Origin: JAWLHA01 sp041690535
Lineage (GTDB): Bacteria > Pseudomonadota > Gammaproteobacteria > Thiohalomonadales > Thiohalomonadaceae
NCBI GenBank assembly: GCA_041690535.1
Contig: JAWLHA010000009.1
Span: forward strand, 1-64,000
Length of the DNA stretch: 64,000 bases
Direction of reading: 5' to 3'
Both the position numbers and the translations under genes were made by a program. Numbering within the stretch: the stretch's first letter is position 1; each line of letters starts with the position of its first letter. Of this stretch, positions 45,263 to 53,179 are shown in pieces. The notes beneath the pieces are model-generated. The model worked only from the letters and a program-made list of their open reading frames with translations. It searched no databases and was not told where the DNA came from.

Positions 45263-46743
45263 AGCAGTCGTCCTCCGCTGATGAGCAGGGTCGCCTGATC
45301 GAACCAGGCCGCCAGGAAATCCGGAATGGAAAGCCCGAGCCACAGCACCAGGGCGAGATGGATGGCCACCGGCAGCATGTTGGCCCGCACCGGCCCCTGC
45401 CCCTCGGGGACCGGCCCATAGACCATTGGGTGAAGGGTACGGAACAGCCCGGCGAAGGCCACCGCCAGGCCGAACAGAAGCACCACCGTGAGCCAGGGCC
45501 AGGACTGAATGGTGGCGCTCAGCAGCAGAAACTCACTGGTGAAGACCCCGAACGGGGGGAACCCGGCAATGGCGGCGGTGCCGAACAGCAGCCCCCAGCC
45601 CACCGCCGGCTGGGTGCGGATCAGCCCGCGGATGCGATCGATGGCTTGGCTCCCGGCGATCTGCGAGGCGTGGCCGACGGTCACGAAAATGGCCGATTTG
45701 GTCAGCGAGTGGACCGTCATGTGCAGCAGCCCGCCGAAGGTGGCCAGCGGCCCGCCCAGGCCGAAGGCGAAGGTCATGAGCCCCATGTGCTCGATGGAGG
45801 AGTAGCTGAACAGCCGCTTGATGTCGCGCTGGCGGTGGAGGAACAGCGCGGCCACCAGGAACGACAGCAGGCCGAAGGCCATCATCAGGTGCCCGGCCAG
45901 CTCGGGGTTGTGGCTGCCGGCGCCCCCGGCGAGCGCACCGTCCACGAGCATCTTCGCCCGTACCACCGCATAGAGGGCCACATTGAGCAGCAGCCCCGAG
46001 AGCACCGCCGACATGGGGGTGGGGCCCTCGGAGTGGGCATCGGGAAGCCAGTTGTGCAGCGGCACCAGCCCCACCTTGGTGCCATAGCCCACCAGCAGGA
46101 AGACGAAGGCGATACTCACCACGGTGGGATCGAGCTGGGCTGCCACCTCGTGCAGGGCGGTCCACAGCAGCCCGGTCTCCGGTGAGATCTTGCCGGCCGC
46201 GGTGAAGTAGAGGAGCACCGTGCCGAACAGCGCCTGGGCGATCCCCACGCCGCAGAGGATGAAGTACTTCCAGGCCGCCTCCACCGACTCGGGGGTGCGG
46301 TAGAGACTCACCAGCAGTACCGTGGCCAGGGTTGCCCCCTCCAGCGCCACCCACAGCATCCCCAGGTTGTTGGTGGAGAGCGCCAGCAGCATGGTGAAGA
46401 GAAAGCCCTGGTACATGGCGTGGTAGAGGCGCATGCGGGGCGGGGTCACCCGCCCCTTGTGGATCTCGTGGGCCATGTACGGCCGGGAGAAGATGGCAGT
46501 GGTCATCCCCACGAAGGCGGTCAGTGCCACCAGATAGACGTTGAAGGCGTCGATGTAGAAGAAGTGGCCGGGGCTCAGCAGGGGACCCGATGCCAATACC
46601 CCCAGGGCCAGCCAGAGGGAGGCGGCGAAGGTGGCCGCGGAGAAGAGGATGTTTATCCAGGCGGCCCGCGCCGGATCGCTCACCAGCCCCAGCAGGGCGG
46701 TGCCCGAGAGGGGGATGGCAAGGGTGAGATAGAGGCCGTTCAT
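45259..46743 (-). CDS. Ehr complex antiporter-like membrane subunit (HyfF-like)
   Basis: A 494-residue multi-helix proton-translocating subunit of the NuoL/M/N, Mrp antiporter family. LWVALEGATLATVLLVSLYRTPESVEAAWKYF, GLVPLHNWLPDAHSEGPTPMSAVLSG and RLFSYSSIEHMGLM are its typical motifs, with the conserved Glu of WxxxE and the Lys of helix 8. It starts at the ATG at 46743 (ATGA overlap with the upstream gene). An open frame extending 190 codons further upstream is antisense-like sequence of the hyfE-like gene in another frame and is rejected. Confidence 0.94.
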   Translation of the reverse strand: MNGLYLTLAIPLSGTALLGLVSDPARAAWINILFSAATFAASLWLALGVLASGPLLSPGHFFYIDAFNVYLVALTAFVGMTTAIFSRPYMAHEIHKGRVTPPRMRLYHAMYQGFLFTMLLALSTNNLGMLWVALEGATLATVLLVSLYRTPESVEAAWKYFILCGVGIAQALFGTVLLYFTAAGKISPETGLLWTALHEVAAQLDPTVVSIAFVFLLVGYGTKVGLVPLHNWLPDAHSEGPTPMSAVLSGLLLNVALYAVVRAKMLVDGALAGGAGSHNPELAGHLMMAFGLLSFLVAALFLHRQRDIKRLFSYSSIEHMGLMTFAFGLGGPLATFGGLLHMTVHSLTKSAIFVTVGHASQIAGSQAIDRIRGLIRTQPAVGWGLLFGTAAIAGFPPFGVFTSEFLLLSATIQSWPWLTVVLLFGLAVAFAGLFRTLHPMVYGPVPEGQGPVRANMLPVAIHLALVLWLGLSIPDFLAAWFDQATLLISGGRLL

Positions 46744-47435
46744 GGGGCGATCTCCTCCCCTTCGCCGGTCTCGGCCAGGCGATTGAGGCGGTCCACGTCC
46801 AAGGAATCGAAGCTCTCGCGCATCTGGAAGAAGAACACTCCGAACAGCACCGCGGCCACCAGCACGTCGAAGGCGATGCCCAGTTCCACGACCATCGGCA
46901 TGCCATGGGTGGCGACCACCGCGGCGAAGAACAGCCCGTTTTCGATGGACATGAAGCCCACCACCTGGGTCACGGCCTGACGGCGGGTGACCATCATCAA
47001 CATCCCGAGCAGCACCACCGCCATGCTGATGGCAATGGTGTTGCGGGTGGCCAGCGGGGAGAGCCGCTCGATGGGCAGCGCCACGTAATAGCTGAACACC
47101 ACCAGGGCGGCCGCCGCCAGCAGCACCAGCGCCGGGCGCACCACCGTCTCCACCTCCCGCGCCACCGCCAACTGCATCACCAGTCGATGGAGCATCCAGG
47201 GGATGAGCAGCGCCTTGAGCCCCAGCGTGAGCAGCGCTGAAATGTAGAGATGCGGCTCGTGATGCACGAAGGCCACCATGGCGGTGGTGGCCGCCACCAG
47301 CCCCCCCTGCCACGCAAAGAGGTGAATGGAGGAGATGATGCGGGTCTGGGCCAGCAGGGAAAACGAGGTGAACAGAATCAGGGCGGCCAGCAGCAGGATG
47401 GCCTGCTCCTCCAGGGCCAGCTGGGCGAAGCTCAT
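46740..47435 (-). CDS. Ehr complex membrane subunit (HyfE-like)
   Basis: A 231-residue protein with about six membrane helices, of the HyfE family (related to NuoK/MrpC). RNTIAISMAVVLLGMLMMVTRRQAVTQVVGFMSIENGLFF is covered by the family pattern; the membrane Glu of SIENG is kept. The C-terminus is a charged cytosolic tail. It overlaps both neighbours by 4 bases (ATGA on each side), so its translation is coupled within the operon. Confidence 0.93.
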   Translation of the reverse strand: MSFAQLALEEQAILLLAALILFTSFSLLAQTRIISSIHLFAWQGGLVAATTAMVAFVHHEPHLYISALLTLGLKALLIPWMLHRLVMQLAVAREVETVVRPALVLLAAAALVVFSYYVALPIERLSPLATRNTIAISMAVVLLGMLMMVTRRQAVTQVVGFMSIENGLFFAAVVATHGMPMVVELGIAFDVLVAAVLFGVFFFQMRESFDSLDVDRLNRLAETGEGEEIAP

Positions 47436-48397
47436 GCGCCCACCTCCAGGATCACGTGGCTCAACATGCCGAGCAGCGCCAGCAGATACGCCAAATTAAG
47501 GAACTGGGGCACCCGGAACAGCCGCATCTTGGCCAGGGAGGTCTCGGCCAGCGCCACGGCGACGGCCAGCACGGCGAGCTTGAGCGCCAGCGCCCCCGCC
47601 GCCCCCGCCAGGGCCTCCGGGGTCAGGGTGGTGGCAATCCCCCACGGGAAGAAGATGTTGGCGATGAGCACCCCGTAGAGCATCAGCTTCACCTGGGCGG
47701 CCCACTCCAGCAGCGCCAGGTGGCGCCCGCTGTACTCCAGGATCATCGCCTCATGCACCATGGTGAGCTCCAGGTGGGTGGCCGGGTTGTCCACCGGAAT
47801 GCGCCCGGTCTCGGCAATGGCCACCAGCATCAGCCCCAGCAGGGCAAAGAGGAAGGAGGGGCGCAGCACCAGCCCCCCGGCCAGCAGATGCTCGATGGCG
47901 CTGGAGAGATTGGTGCTGCCGGCGGTCATGGTGAGGGTGAAGATGGCCATGAGCATGGCCGGCTCGGCCATGGAGGAGATGGTCATCTCCCGCGAGGCGC
48001 CCATGCCGCCAAAGGCGGTGCCCACATCCATGCCGGCCAGGGCCAGGAAAAATCGCCCCAACGCGAGGAACCCCACCAACACGATCACGTCGGCCACCGC
48101 GGCCACCGGCAGATGCACCGCCAGCAGCGGCACCACCGAGGCGGCCAGCAGCGTGGAGGCGAACACCATGTACGGGGTGGCGCGGAACAGGGGCGAGGCG
48201 GTCTCTGCAACCACCGCCTCCTTGCCGAACAGCTTGGCCAGGTCGCGGTAGGGCTGCAGCAGGGAGGGGGGGCGGCGGTTCTGCAGCCGGCACTTCACCC
48301 GCTTGACCCAGCCGCTCAGCAGCGGCGCGGCGGTGACGAAGAGCAGGGTCTGCGCCAGGGGCAGCAGCCACGCCTCCACGCTCAGGAGATCAACCAT
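47432..48397 (-). CDS. Ehr complex membrane subunit (HyfC/NuoH-like)
   Basis: A 321-residue homologue of NuoH/HyfC/HycD, the subunit that links the peripheral arm to the membrane arm. It has eight hydrophobic segments, with RRPPSLLQPYRDLAKLFGKE and ETGRIPVDNPATHLELTMVHEAM as the two family motifs. The ATG at 48397 lies inside the end of the upstream gene (16-base overlap). The motif set is complete, so coupling to ion pumping is plausible. Confidence 0.94.
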   Translation of the reverse strand: MVDLLSVEAWLLPLAQTLLFVTAAPLLSGWVKRVKCRLQNRRPPSLLQPYRDLAKLFGKEAVVAETASPLFRATPYMVFASTLLAASVVPLLAVHLPVAAVADVIVLVGFLALGRFFLALAGMDVGTAFGGMGASREMTISSMAEPAMLMAIFTLTMTAGSTNLSSAIEHLLAGGLVLRPSFLFALLGLMLVAIAETGRIPVDNPATHLELTMVHEAMILEYSGRHLALLEWAAQVKLMLYGVLIANIFFPWGIATTLTPEALAGAAGALALKLAVLAVAVALAETSLAKMRLFRVPQFLNLAYLLALLGMLSHVILEVGA

Positions 48398-50400
48398 AGG
48401 AGCACCAGCAGGGTGAAGAACGAGTAAGCCAAATAGACGCGAATGTTGCCTGTCTGCAGCCGGGTGATGCGCCGGGCGATCCCCAGCACCGCGGTGCCGG
48501 CTGGCTCGTAGAGCGTCTGCCACGCGCGATCGCTAATCTGCAGTTGGTGGCGCAGTCCGACGACCCGCAATGCGTCCTTGTCAGTGATGCGCTCCACCTG
48601 TTCATCCACCTTCCACACCGGCTCGAAAACCCGCCGGATAGGCTGGGCGAAGGCGGTGGAGGTGTACTGCATGCGGGGTGTGAGCGGGCCGAAGCCGCAG
48701 TCCCAGGGGGCGGCGCAACGCACGGTGCGCCTGCCCCGGGGGTGGAGGAGCAGCCAGGAGAGGCCCCAGGCCAGGGCGATCCCCACCAGCAGCAGCGGCG
48801 CGCTGTAGCTCGCCTTCTCCGCTCCGGCGGGGGTCAGCCACAGCCAGCCTTCCGCGGTGGCGTGGGGCAGCCCGCTGCCGAACAGCAATTGCGGAACCGC
48901 GTCCAGGGTGCCCACCACCGCGGTGGGGAAGAGCCCGAAGCCGAGGCACAGCACCGCGAGCAGCCCTTGGGCCAGACCCATGCCCCAGTCGGCCTCCCGT
49001 GCATGGCGCACCCGCCGCCCGCGGGGCTGACCGAGGAAGGCCACCCCGTAAAGCTTCACGAAGCAGGCCGCCGCCAGCGCCCCGGTGAGGGCCAGCATGG
49101 CGGCGGTGACCGGGATCATGATGCGCAGGACCCCGTTCTCCAGCACCACCCCCTGCAGGGCGCTCTGGAAGGTGAGCCATTCGGAGGCAAAGCCGTTGAA
49201 GGGCGGCAGCGAGGCGATGCTGATGCAGCCCACCAGGACAAAAAAGCCGGTGAACGGCATGCGCCGCAGCAGCCCCCCCATGCGCTCCAGATCCCGCTCA
49301 TGGCTCTGCTGCAGCACCGCGCCGGCGCCCATGAACAGCAGGCTCTTGAACAGGGCGTGATTGAAGGCGTGGTAGAGGGCGGCGATGAGGGCCAGAGATC
49401 CGAGCGTGGGATGGCCGCTGCCGAGGAACACCATCGCCAGGCCCAGGCCGATGAAGATGATGCCGACGTTCTCGATGGAGGAGTAGGCGAGCAGGCGCTT
49501 GATGTCGTTCTGCACCATGGCGTAGAGCACCCCCAGCAGGGCCGAGGCACTGCCCACCAGCAGCGCCGCGACGCCCCAGCCCCAGTGTGGCGTGCCGATG
49601 AGGTCGAACACCACCCGGATGAAGCCGTACACCGCCACCTTGAGCATCACCCCGGACATGAGGGCGGAGATATGTGAGGGCGCCACCGGATGGGCCTCGG
49701 GCAGCCAGGCGTGCAGCGGGACCAGCCCGGCCTTCATGCCGAAGCCGAGGAAGGCCAGGCCGAAGGCGACCGAGCTCCACAGCAGGGAGAGCTCGGCCCC
49801 GCGCATCGCCTCGAACCCGAAGCCGCCCCCGAACGCGGCCAGCACCCCATAGGCGAGCAGGATGAACAGCCCGCCCACATGGGCCATCAACAGGTAGAGA
49901 AAGGCGGCGCGGCGGTTGGCCGCCTGCTCGTGCTGGAAGACCACCAGGAAATAGGAGGCGAGGGACATCACCTCCCACGCCACCATGAAGAAGAAGGCGT
50001 CGTCAGCCAGGACCACCATCAGCATGCCGGCGACGAAAAGACCGGTGAACCCGCCGAGGGCGGCGAGGGAGTGACGGCCGTGCTGAAACTCCCGAATGTA
50101 ACCGGGGCCGTAGAAGCTGACCGCCACGGTCACCACCCCGATGAGCAGCAGAAACAGCCCGGTCAGGGCATCCACCTTTACTTGCCAGGCGAGCCAGGGC
50201 AGGCCGAAGGGGAGATGGCTGGTCAGCACTTCACCGGAGCGCAGTGCCTCAGCCCCGCCCGCTGCCGCTGCGGCACCGGCCAGGCCGAGCAGGGGAAATG
50301 CGCCATATTTGAGCAGCGCAGGGTGGCGATTGGCGCCGAGCGACAGCGCCCCGGAAAAAAGGGATCCCAGTACTGCAAGATACGCAAGCAGTAGCGCCAC
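48382..50400 (-). CDS. Ehr complex antiporter-like membrane subunit (HyfB-like)
   Basis: A 672-residue NuoL-type proton-translocating subunit and the first gene of the six-gene operon. Motifs include MVAWEVMSLASYFLVVFQHE, GLVPLHAWLPEAHPVAPSHISALMSG and KRLLAYSSIENVGIIFIGLG. The C-terminal extension with CAAPWDCG and a last helix is typical for HyfB. The start is the GTG at 50400, with gaggtc about 8 bases upstream. The operon order is B-C-E-F-G-I; genes for a ferredoxin-like HyfA/HyfH subunit and for Ni-Fe maturation are absent. Confidence 0.94.
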   Translation of the reverse strand: MALLLAYLAVLGSLFSGALSLGANRHPALLKYGAFPLLGLAGAAAAAGGAEALRSGEVLTSHLPFGLPWLAWQVKVDALTGLFLLLIGVVTVAVSFYGPGYIREFQHGRHSLAALGGFTGLFVAGMLMVVLADDAFFFMVAWEVMSLASYFLVVFQHEQAANRRAAFLYLLMAHVGGLFILLAYGVLAAFGGGFGFEAMRGAELSLLWSSVAFGLAFLGFGMKAGLVPLHAWLPEAHPVAPSHISALMSGVMLKVAVYGFIRVVFDLIGTPHWGWGVAALLVGSASALLGVLYAMVQNDIKRLLAYSSIENVGIIFIGLGLAMVFLGSGHPTLGSLALIAALYHAFNHALFKSLLFMGAGAVLQQSHERDLERMGGLLRRMPFTGFFVLVGCISIASLPPFNGFASEWLTFQSALQGVVLENGVLRIMIPVTAAMLALTGALAAACFVKLYGVAFLGQPRGRRVRHAREADWGMGLAQGLLAVLCLGFGLFPTAVVGTLDAVPQLLFGSGLPHATAEGWLWLTPAGAEKASYSAPLLLVGIALAWGLSWLLLHPRGRRTVRCAAPWDCGFGPLTPRMQYTSTAFAQPIRRVFEPVWKVDEQVERITDKDALRVVGLRHQLQISDRAWQTLYEPAGTAVLGIARRITRLQTGNIRVYLAYSFFTLLVLLWLIS

Positions 50401-50534
50401 CTAACTGACCTCGATGTCTGGAGATACCGGCCCGCGGCAAGGGAGGACAAACTCGCGATGTCCAGGTCGGAGAGGGAAAAAAACGCCAATTAGGGTAGAG
50501 CTTCGGCATCGATCTTGTCAAAAGGGGGATTTGC

Positions 50535-50800
50535 CAGGGTAAACGCACACTTACCCAAGAGCGATGTAAGTCCTTGAAAGCAGGTCGTCGGCCGCAAGGA
50601 TTGGTGCAAGGACGCACTTATGCCGCGAGAGGGCAGGACGCCCGAAGCGGCCGCGGCCGTCGAGCGTACACGGATGGAAGATGATTGCTCCTGCATAATC
50701 TTCACTCCCGACGTCCATGTCGGTCATATTCACAGCGGACCTGCTTTCAAGGACTTACATCGATACAGCACGGCCGTGACGTAAGTATGCGTTCACCCTG
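50535..50800. mobile_element. Family A element, copy A9 (longest) with target duplication
   Basis: A 266-bp element with ends CAGGGTAAACGCAC and GTATGCGTTCACCCTG. It is flanked by ggggatttgc (50525-50534) and agggatttgc (50801-50810), a 10-bp duplication with one mismatch. It contains both opposed ggacttacatcg segments, the ggatggaagatgattgctcc block and extra sequence in the centre. It lies about 100 bases upstream of the GNAT gene. Confidence 0.9.
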
Positions 50801-50899
50801 AGGGATTTGCGCCCGTTTCGGAGGGTGGGTAGTATTTCGCCCGTTCGGTGCCCCAGTGGGGGCGCTGAATGAACTTTTGCTCATGGAGAGGGGGGTGTC

Positions 50900-51436
50900 G
50901 TGTCAACCAGTGAAACAGAACGAATGCTCATCAGGCCACTGACACTGGATGACACCTCTGCGCTTGCGGAGATCCTGGGCGATCCCCTCGTGATGAAGCA
51001 CTCTGTTCGCGGCGTCTGCGACCGGGCAGCGACGCAAAGGTTCATCGCCTGGTGTCTGGCTTGCTACCGCTCCCACGGGGTGGGTCCCTGGGCCTTGATT
51101 CATAAGGAGTCCCTGGACCTGATCGGTTTCTGCGGCGTGGGTCCGGAGTCCGTGGATGGCAGGGAGGAAATCAACCTGGGGTACCGCCTGGCAAGGCGCT
51201 ATTGGGGGGCCGGGTTGGCCACGGAGTCAGCCGATGCCGCTCTGGCTTATGCCTTCGGGGTGAGGGCGTTCCCTTCGGTGGTCGTGATCATCGACCCCGA
51301 TCACACGGCATCCCTGCGCGTTGCGGAGAAGGCAGGGTTTCGTCGTTACGAGGATGTGCAGTTCCACGGCAGTGAAGTGCGGCTGTATCGGATGATGCGC
51401 GACGAGTGGGTCGCCGCACCGCGTCGGATGTCCTAG
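50900..51436 (+). CDS. GNAT family N-acetyltransferase (RimJ/RimL-like)
   Basis: A 178-residue acetyltransferase of the RimJ/RimL-like GNAT group. It has LIRPLTLDDTSALAEILGD at the start, EINLGYRLARRYWGAGLATE with the acetyl-CoA loop, and DPDHTASLRVAEKAGFRRYE near the end. The substrate is unknown. The GTG at 50900 has ggagagggggg just upstream. No operon partner. Confidence 0.9.
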   Translation: MSTSETERMLIRPLTLDDTSALAEILGDPLVMKHSVRGVCDRAATQRFIAWCLACYRSHGVGPWALIHKESLDLIGFCGVGPESVDGREEINLGYRLARRYWGAGLATESADAALAYAFGVRAFPSVVVIIDPDHTASLRVAEKAGFRRYEDVQFHGSEVRLYRMMRDEWVAAPRRMS

Positions 51437-51555
51437 CCGTCGGCTTGCCTTTCGGATCGGTCCCGTTCCGCTGCTGTAGTCCAGTCCGGCAGAGGGAAGC
51501 CGCCGGAACAAGATTGCGTCGGACCGTTCACTTGCCGTTTGCGCCGTTGCCCGAT

Positions 51556-51825
51556 TCAACTCGCGGCGCCCACGGGGCAGGCGGCCACACGTTCGTCGTA
51601 ATCCTCCTGCAGTCCAACCCAGAACGCCTTGGGCAGGCAGAAGTAGTGCGCGAGACGGGAGGCGATCTCGTCAGTGATATCGATTCTGCCGGAGAGCAGA
51701 TCGAACAGGGAATCCGGTGTCAGGCCGAGTTTACAGGCGAACTCGATCTTGTCGATCGCCATTGGGAGGAGAAACTCCTCCAACAGGATCTCACCAGGAT
51801 GGATTACCGAGGAAAACGCATTCAT
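51556..51825 (-). CDS. HigA-like XRE antitoxin/regulator, apparently orphan
   Basis: An 89-residue helix-turn-helix protein. The N-terminus SVIHPGEILLEEFL and the following helices (KIEFACKLGLTPDSLFDLLSGR, ITDEIASRLAHYF) match HigA of toxin-antitoxin pairs. The ATG at 51825 has gaggcc about 6 bases upstream. A higB toxin normally sits directly upstream; the 180 bases there hold no open frame like HigB, so it appears to be an orphan. Confidence 0.85.
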   Translation of the reverse strand: MNAFSSVIHPGEILLEEFLLPMAIDKIEFACKLGLTPDSLFDLLSGRIDITDEIASRLAHYFCLPKAFWVGLQEDYDERVAACPVGAAS

Positions 51826-52008
51826 CGCGGGCCTCCTCACTGCGAATAGCCGTGCGCTCCATCATGCGCAAGCGGTCCTTGAGCCGATTTCCGGCAAATC
51901 CCGGGTTAATTTAGCCGATGTATGTTACGGCGCAACAGTAAGAGGACGAAAGTGCTTTGAAGTTCGCCCGTTCTGCTGTTTTGGCACGAAGCTTCGGGAC
52001 GGGCGCAG

Positions 52009-52066
52009 ATGAGCGGCGAGTTGCGAGGGACGAGTTTCGAGGGGCTGGAGGCGCTACGCGCGCCGT
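52009..52066. repeat. Family E-like degenerate repeat
   Basis: gagcggcgagttgcgaggga and the following gagtttcgagg resemble the arms of the E repeats. It abuts element D3. The remaining spacer between 51826 and 52008 shows no gene or clear site. Confidence 0.4.
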
Positions 52067-52074
52067 TACTTTCG

Positions 52075-52250
52075 GTAACTACTCGCCCCCCTAAACCGTC
52101 ATTCCCGCGAAGGCGGGAATCCAGAAAAGGGACCAATGAACGAGTGGTGTCCTCCATTTGCGAGGGAGGATCAAACAGTCTTATGCCTTTTATGCCTTGA
52201 CCAGACTGGATTCCCGCCTTCGCGGGAACGACAGGGGGACGAGTAGTTAC
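52075..52250. mobile_element. Family D element, copy D3 (IS66-like MITE) with 8-bp duplication
   Basis: A 176-bp element with ends GTAACTACTCGCCCCC and (complement) GTAACTACTCGTCCCC. It is flanked by tactttcg (52067-52074) and tattttcg (52251-52258), an 8-bp duplication with one mismatch. Like D1 it carries an inverted pair of the cgtcattcccgcgaaggc REP. Confidence 0.9.
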
Positions 52251-52330
52251 TATTTTCGTAAAACTCCGGGCCAGGAACAGTTGTTTGGTGCGAAGCGGCA
52301 TATCGTGCCTCCCGCTCGGTTCAAGTCGAT

Positions 52331-53179
52331 CTAACAATCAGATCCTGCAAAAAGCGCCAGGAGTTCGCCCGCCTTGCGCCGGTTGGTTCCGTCGCAGCTA
52401 ATCAGCCTCTGCACGTTAAAGCGGATGATGCGCGCACCCTCATAGGCCTGCCGGGTGAACTCGGTGTTGTGGTTGGAGATGAGTACCGGGATGCCCTGCG
52501 CGGAGCTCCGGCGCGCCAGCTCCGCCAGGGCGCTTTGCTGGTCGAGCCCGAACCCACCGGCACTGTAGCTGGTGAAATTGGCGGAATTGCTCAGGGGAAC
52601 GTAGGGCGGGTCACAGTAAACCACGTCGCCTTTGCGGGCCCGCTTGAAGGCCTTGGAGAAATCTTCGTGGTGGAACGTGGCCTGTGCGGCCTTGTGGTGA
52701 AACAACAGCATCTCCTCCGCCGGAAAATAGGGGCGGCTATACCGGCCGAACGGCACGTTGAACCCGCCGCTCGCGTTATAGCGGCAGAGGCCGTTATATC
52801 CGTGGCGGTTCAAGTAGACGAACAGCGCCGATCGCCATCGCGCATCCACGCAGCTGTTGAATTCATCCCTGAAGCGGTAGTACGCCTCGGCACTGTTGTT
52901 CTCGGGCGTGAAGAGGGTGCGGCAAAATTCGATGAAATCGCCACCCTCGACCCTCAGTGTGTTGTAGAGACTGATGAGATCGGCATTGCTGTCGCAGAGC
53001 AGACAGGCGTCGAACTCCGTATTGAGGAACACCGCACCGGAACCCGCAAAGGGCTCGATGAGACGCCGCCCCTGCGGCAGGTGGCGGCGGACCCGATCCA
53101 CGATGCGGAACTTGTTCCCCGCCCACTTGAGAAAGGGCCGGATCACGGCCGGCGCCGACCTTTTCGTCATCTGCGTCAC
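52331..53179 (-). CDS. dam: Dam-type adenine-N6 DNA methyltransferase
   Basis: A 282-residue class alpha adenine methylase of the Dam family (GATC specificity is usual for the family). Motif X is FLKWAGNKFRIV, motif I is IEPFAGSGAVFLN, and motif IV is the catalytic DPPY in VVYCDPPYVPLSNS. The start is the GTG at 53179, overlapping the argA stop as GTGA; an ATG at 53170 is the alternative. No restriction gene is adjacent, so it is probably a housekeeping or orphan methylase. Coupling to argA is unusual. Confidence 0.93.
   Translation of the reverse strand: MTQMTKRSAPAVIRPFLKWAGNKFRIVDRVRRHLPQGRRLIEPFAGSGAVFLNTEFDACLLCDSNADLISLYNTLRVEGGDFIEFCRTLFTPENNSAEAYYRFRDEFNSCVDARWRSALFVYLNRHGYNGLCRYNASGGFNVPFGRYSRPYFPAEEMLLFHHKAAQATFHHEDFSKAFKRARKGDVVYCDPPYVPLSNSANFTSYSAGGFGLDQQSALAELARRSSAQGIPVLISNHNTEFTRQAYEGARIIRFNVQRLISCDGTNRRKAGELLALFAGSDC

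Noticed and set aside
43682..50400. Functional Ni-Fe hydrogenase 4 / formate hydrogenlyase
   Set aside because: The large subunit lacks both CxxC pairs and no maturation or formate dehydrogenase genes are adjacent.
51826..52010. higB toxin gene
   Set aside because: No open frame with a ribosome site or RelE-fold pattern is visible; short frames here lack family residues.
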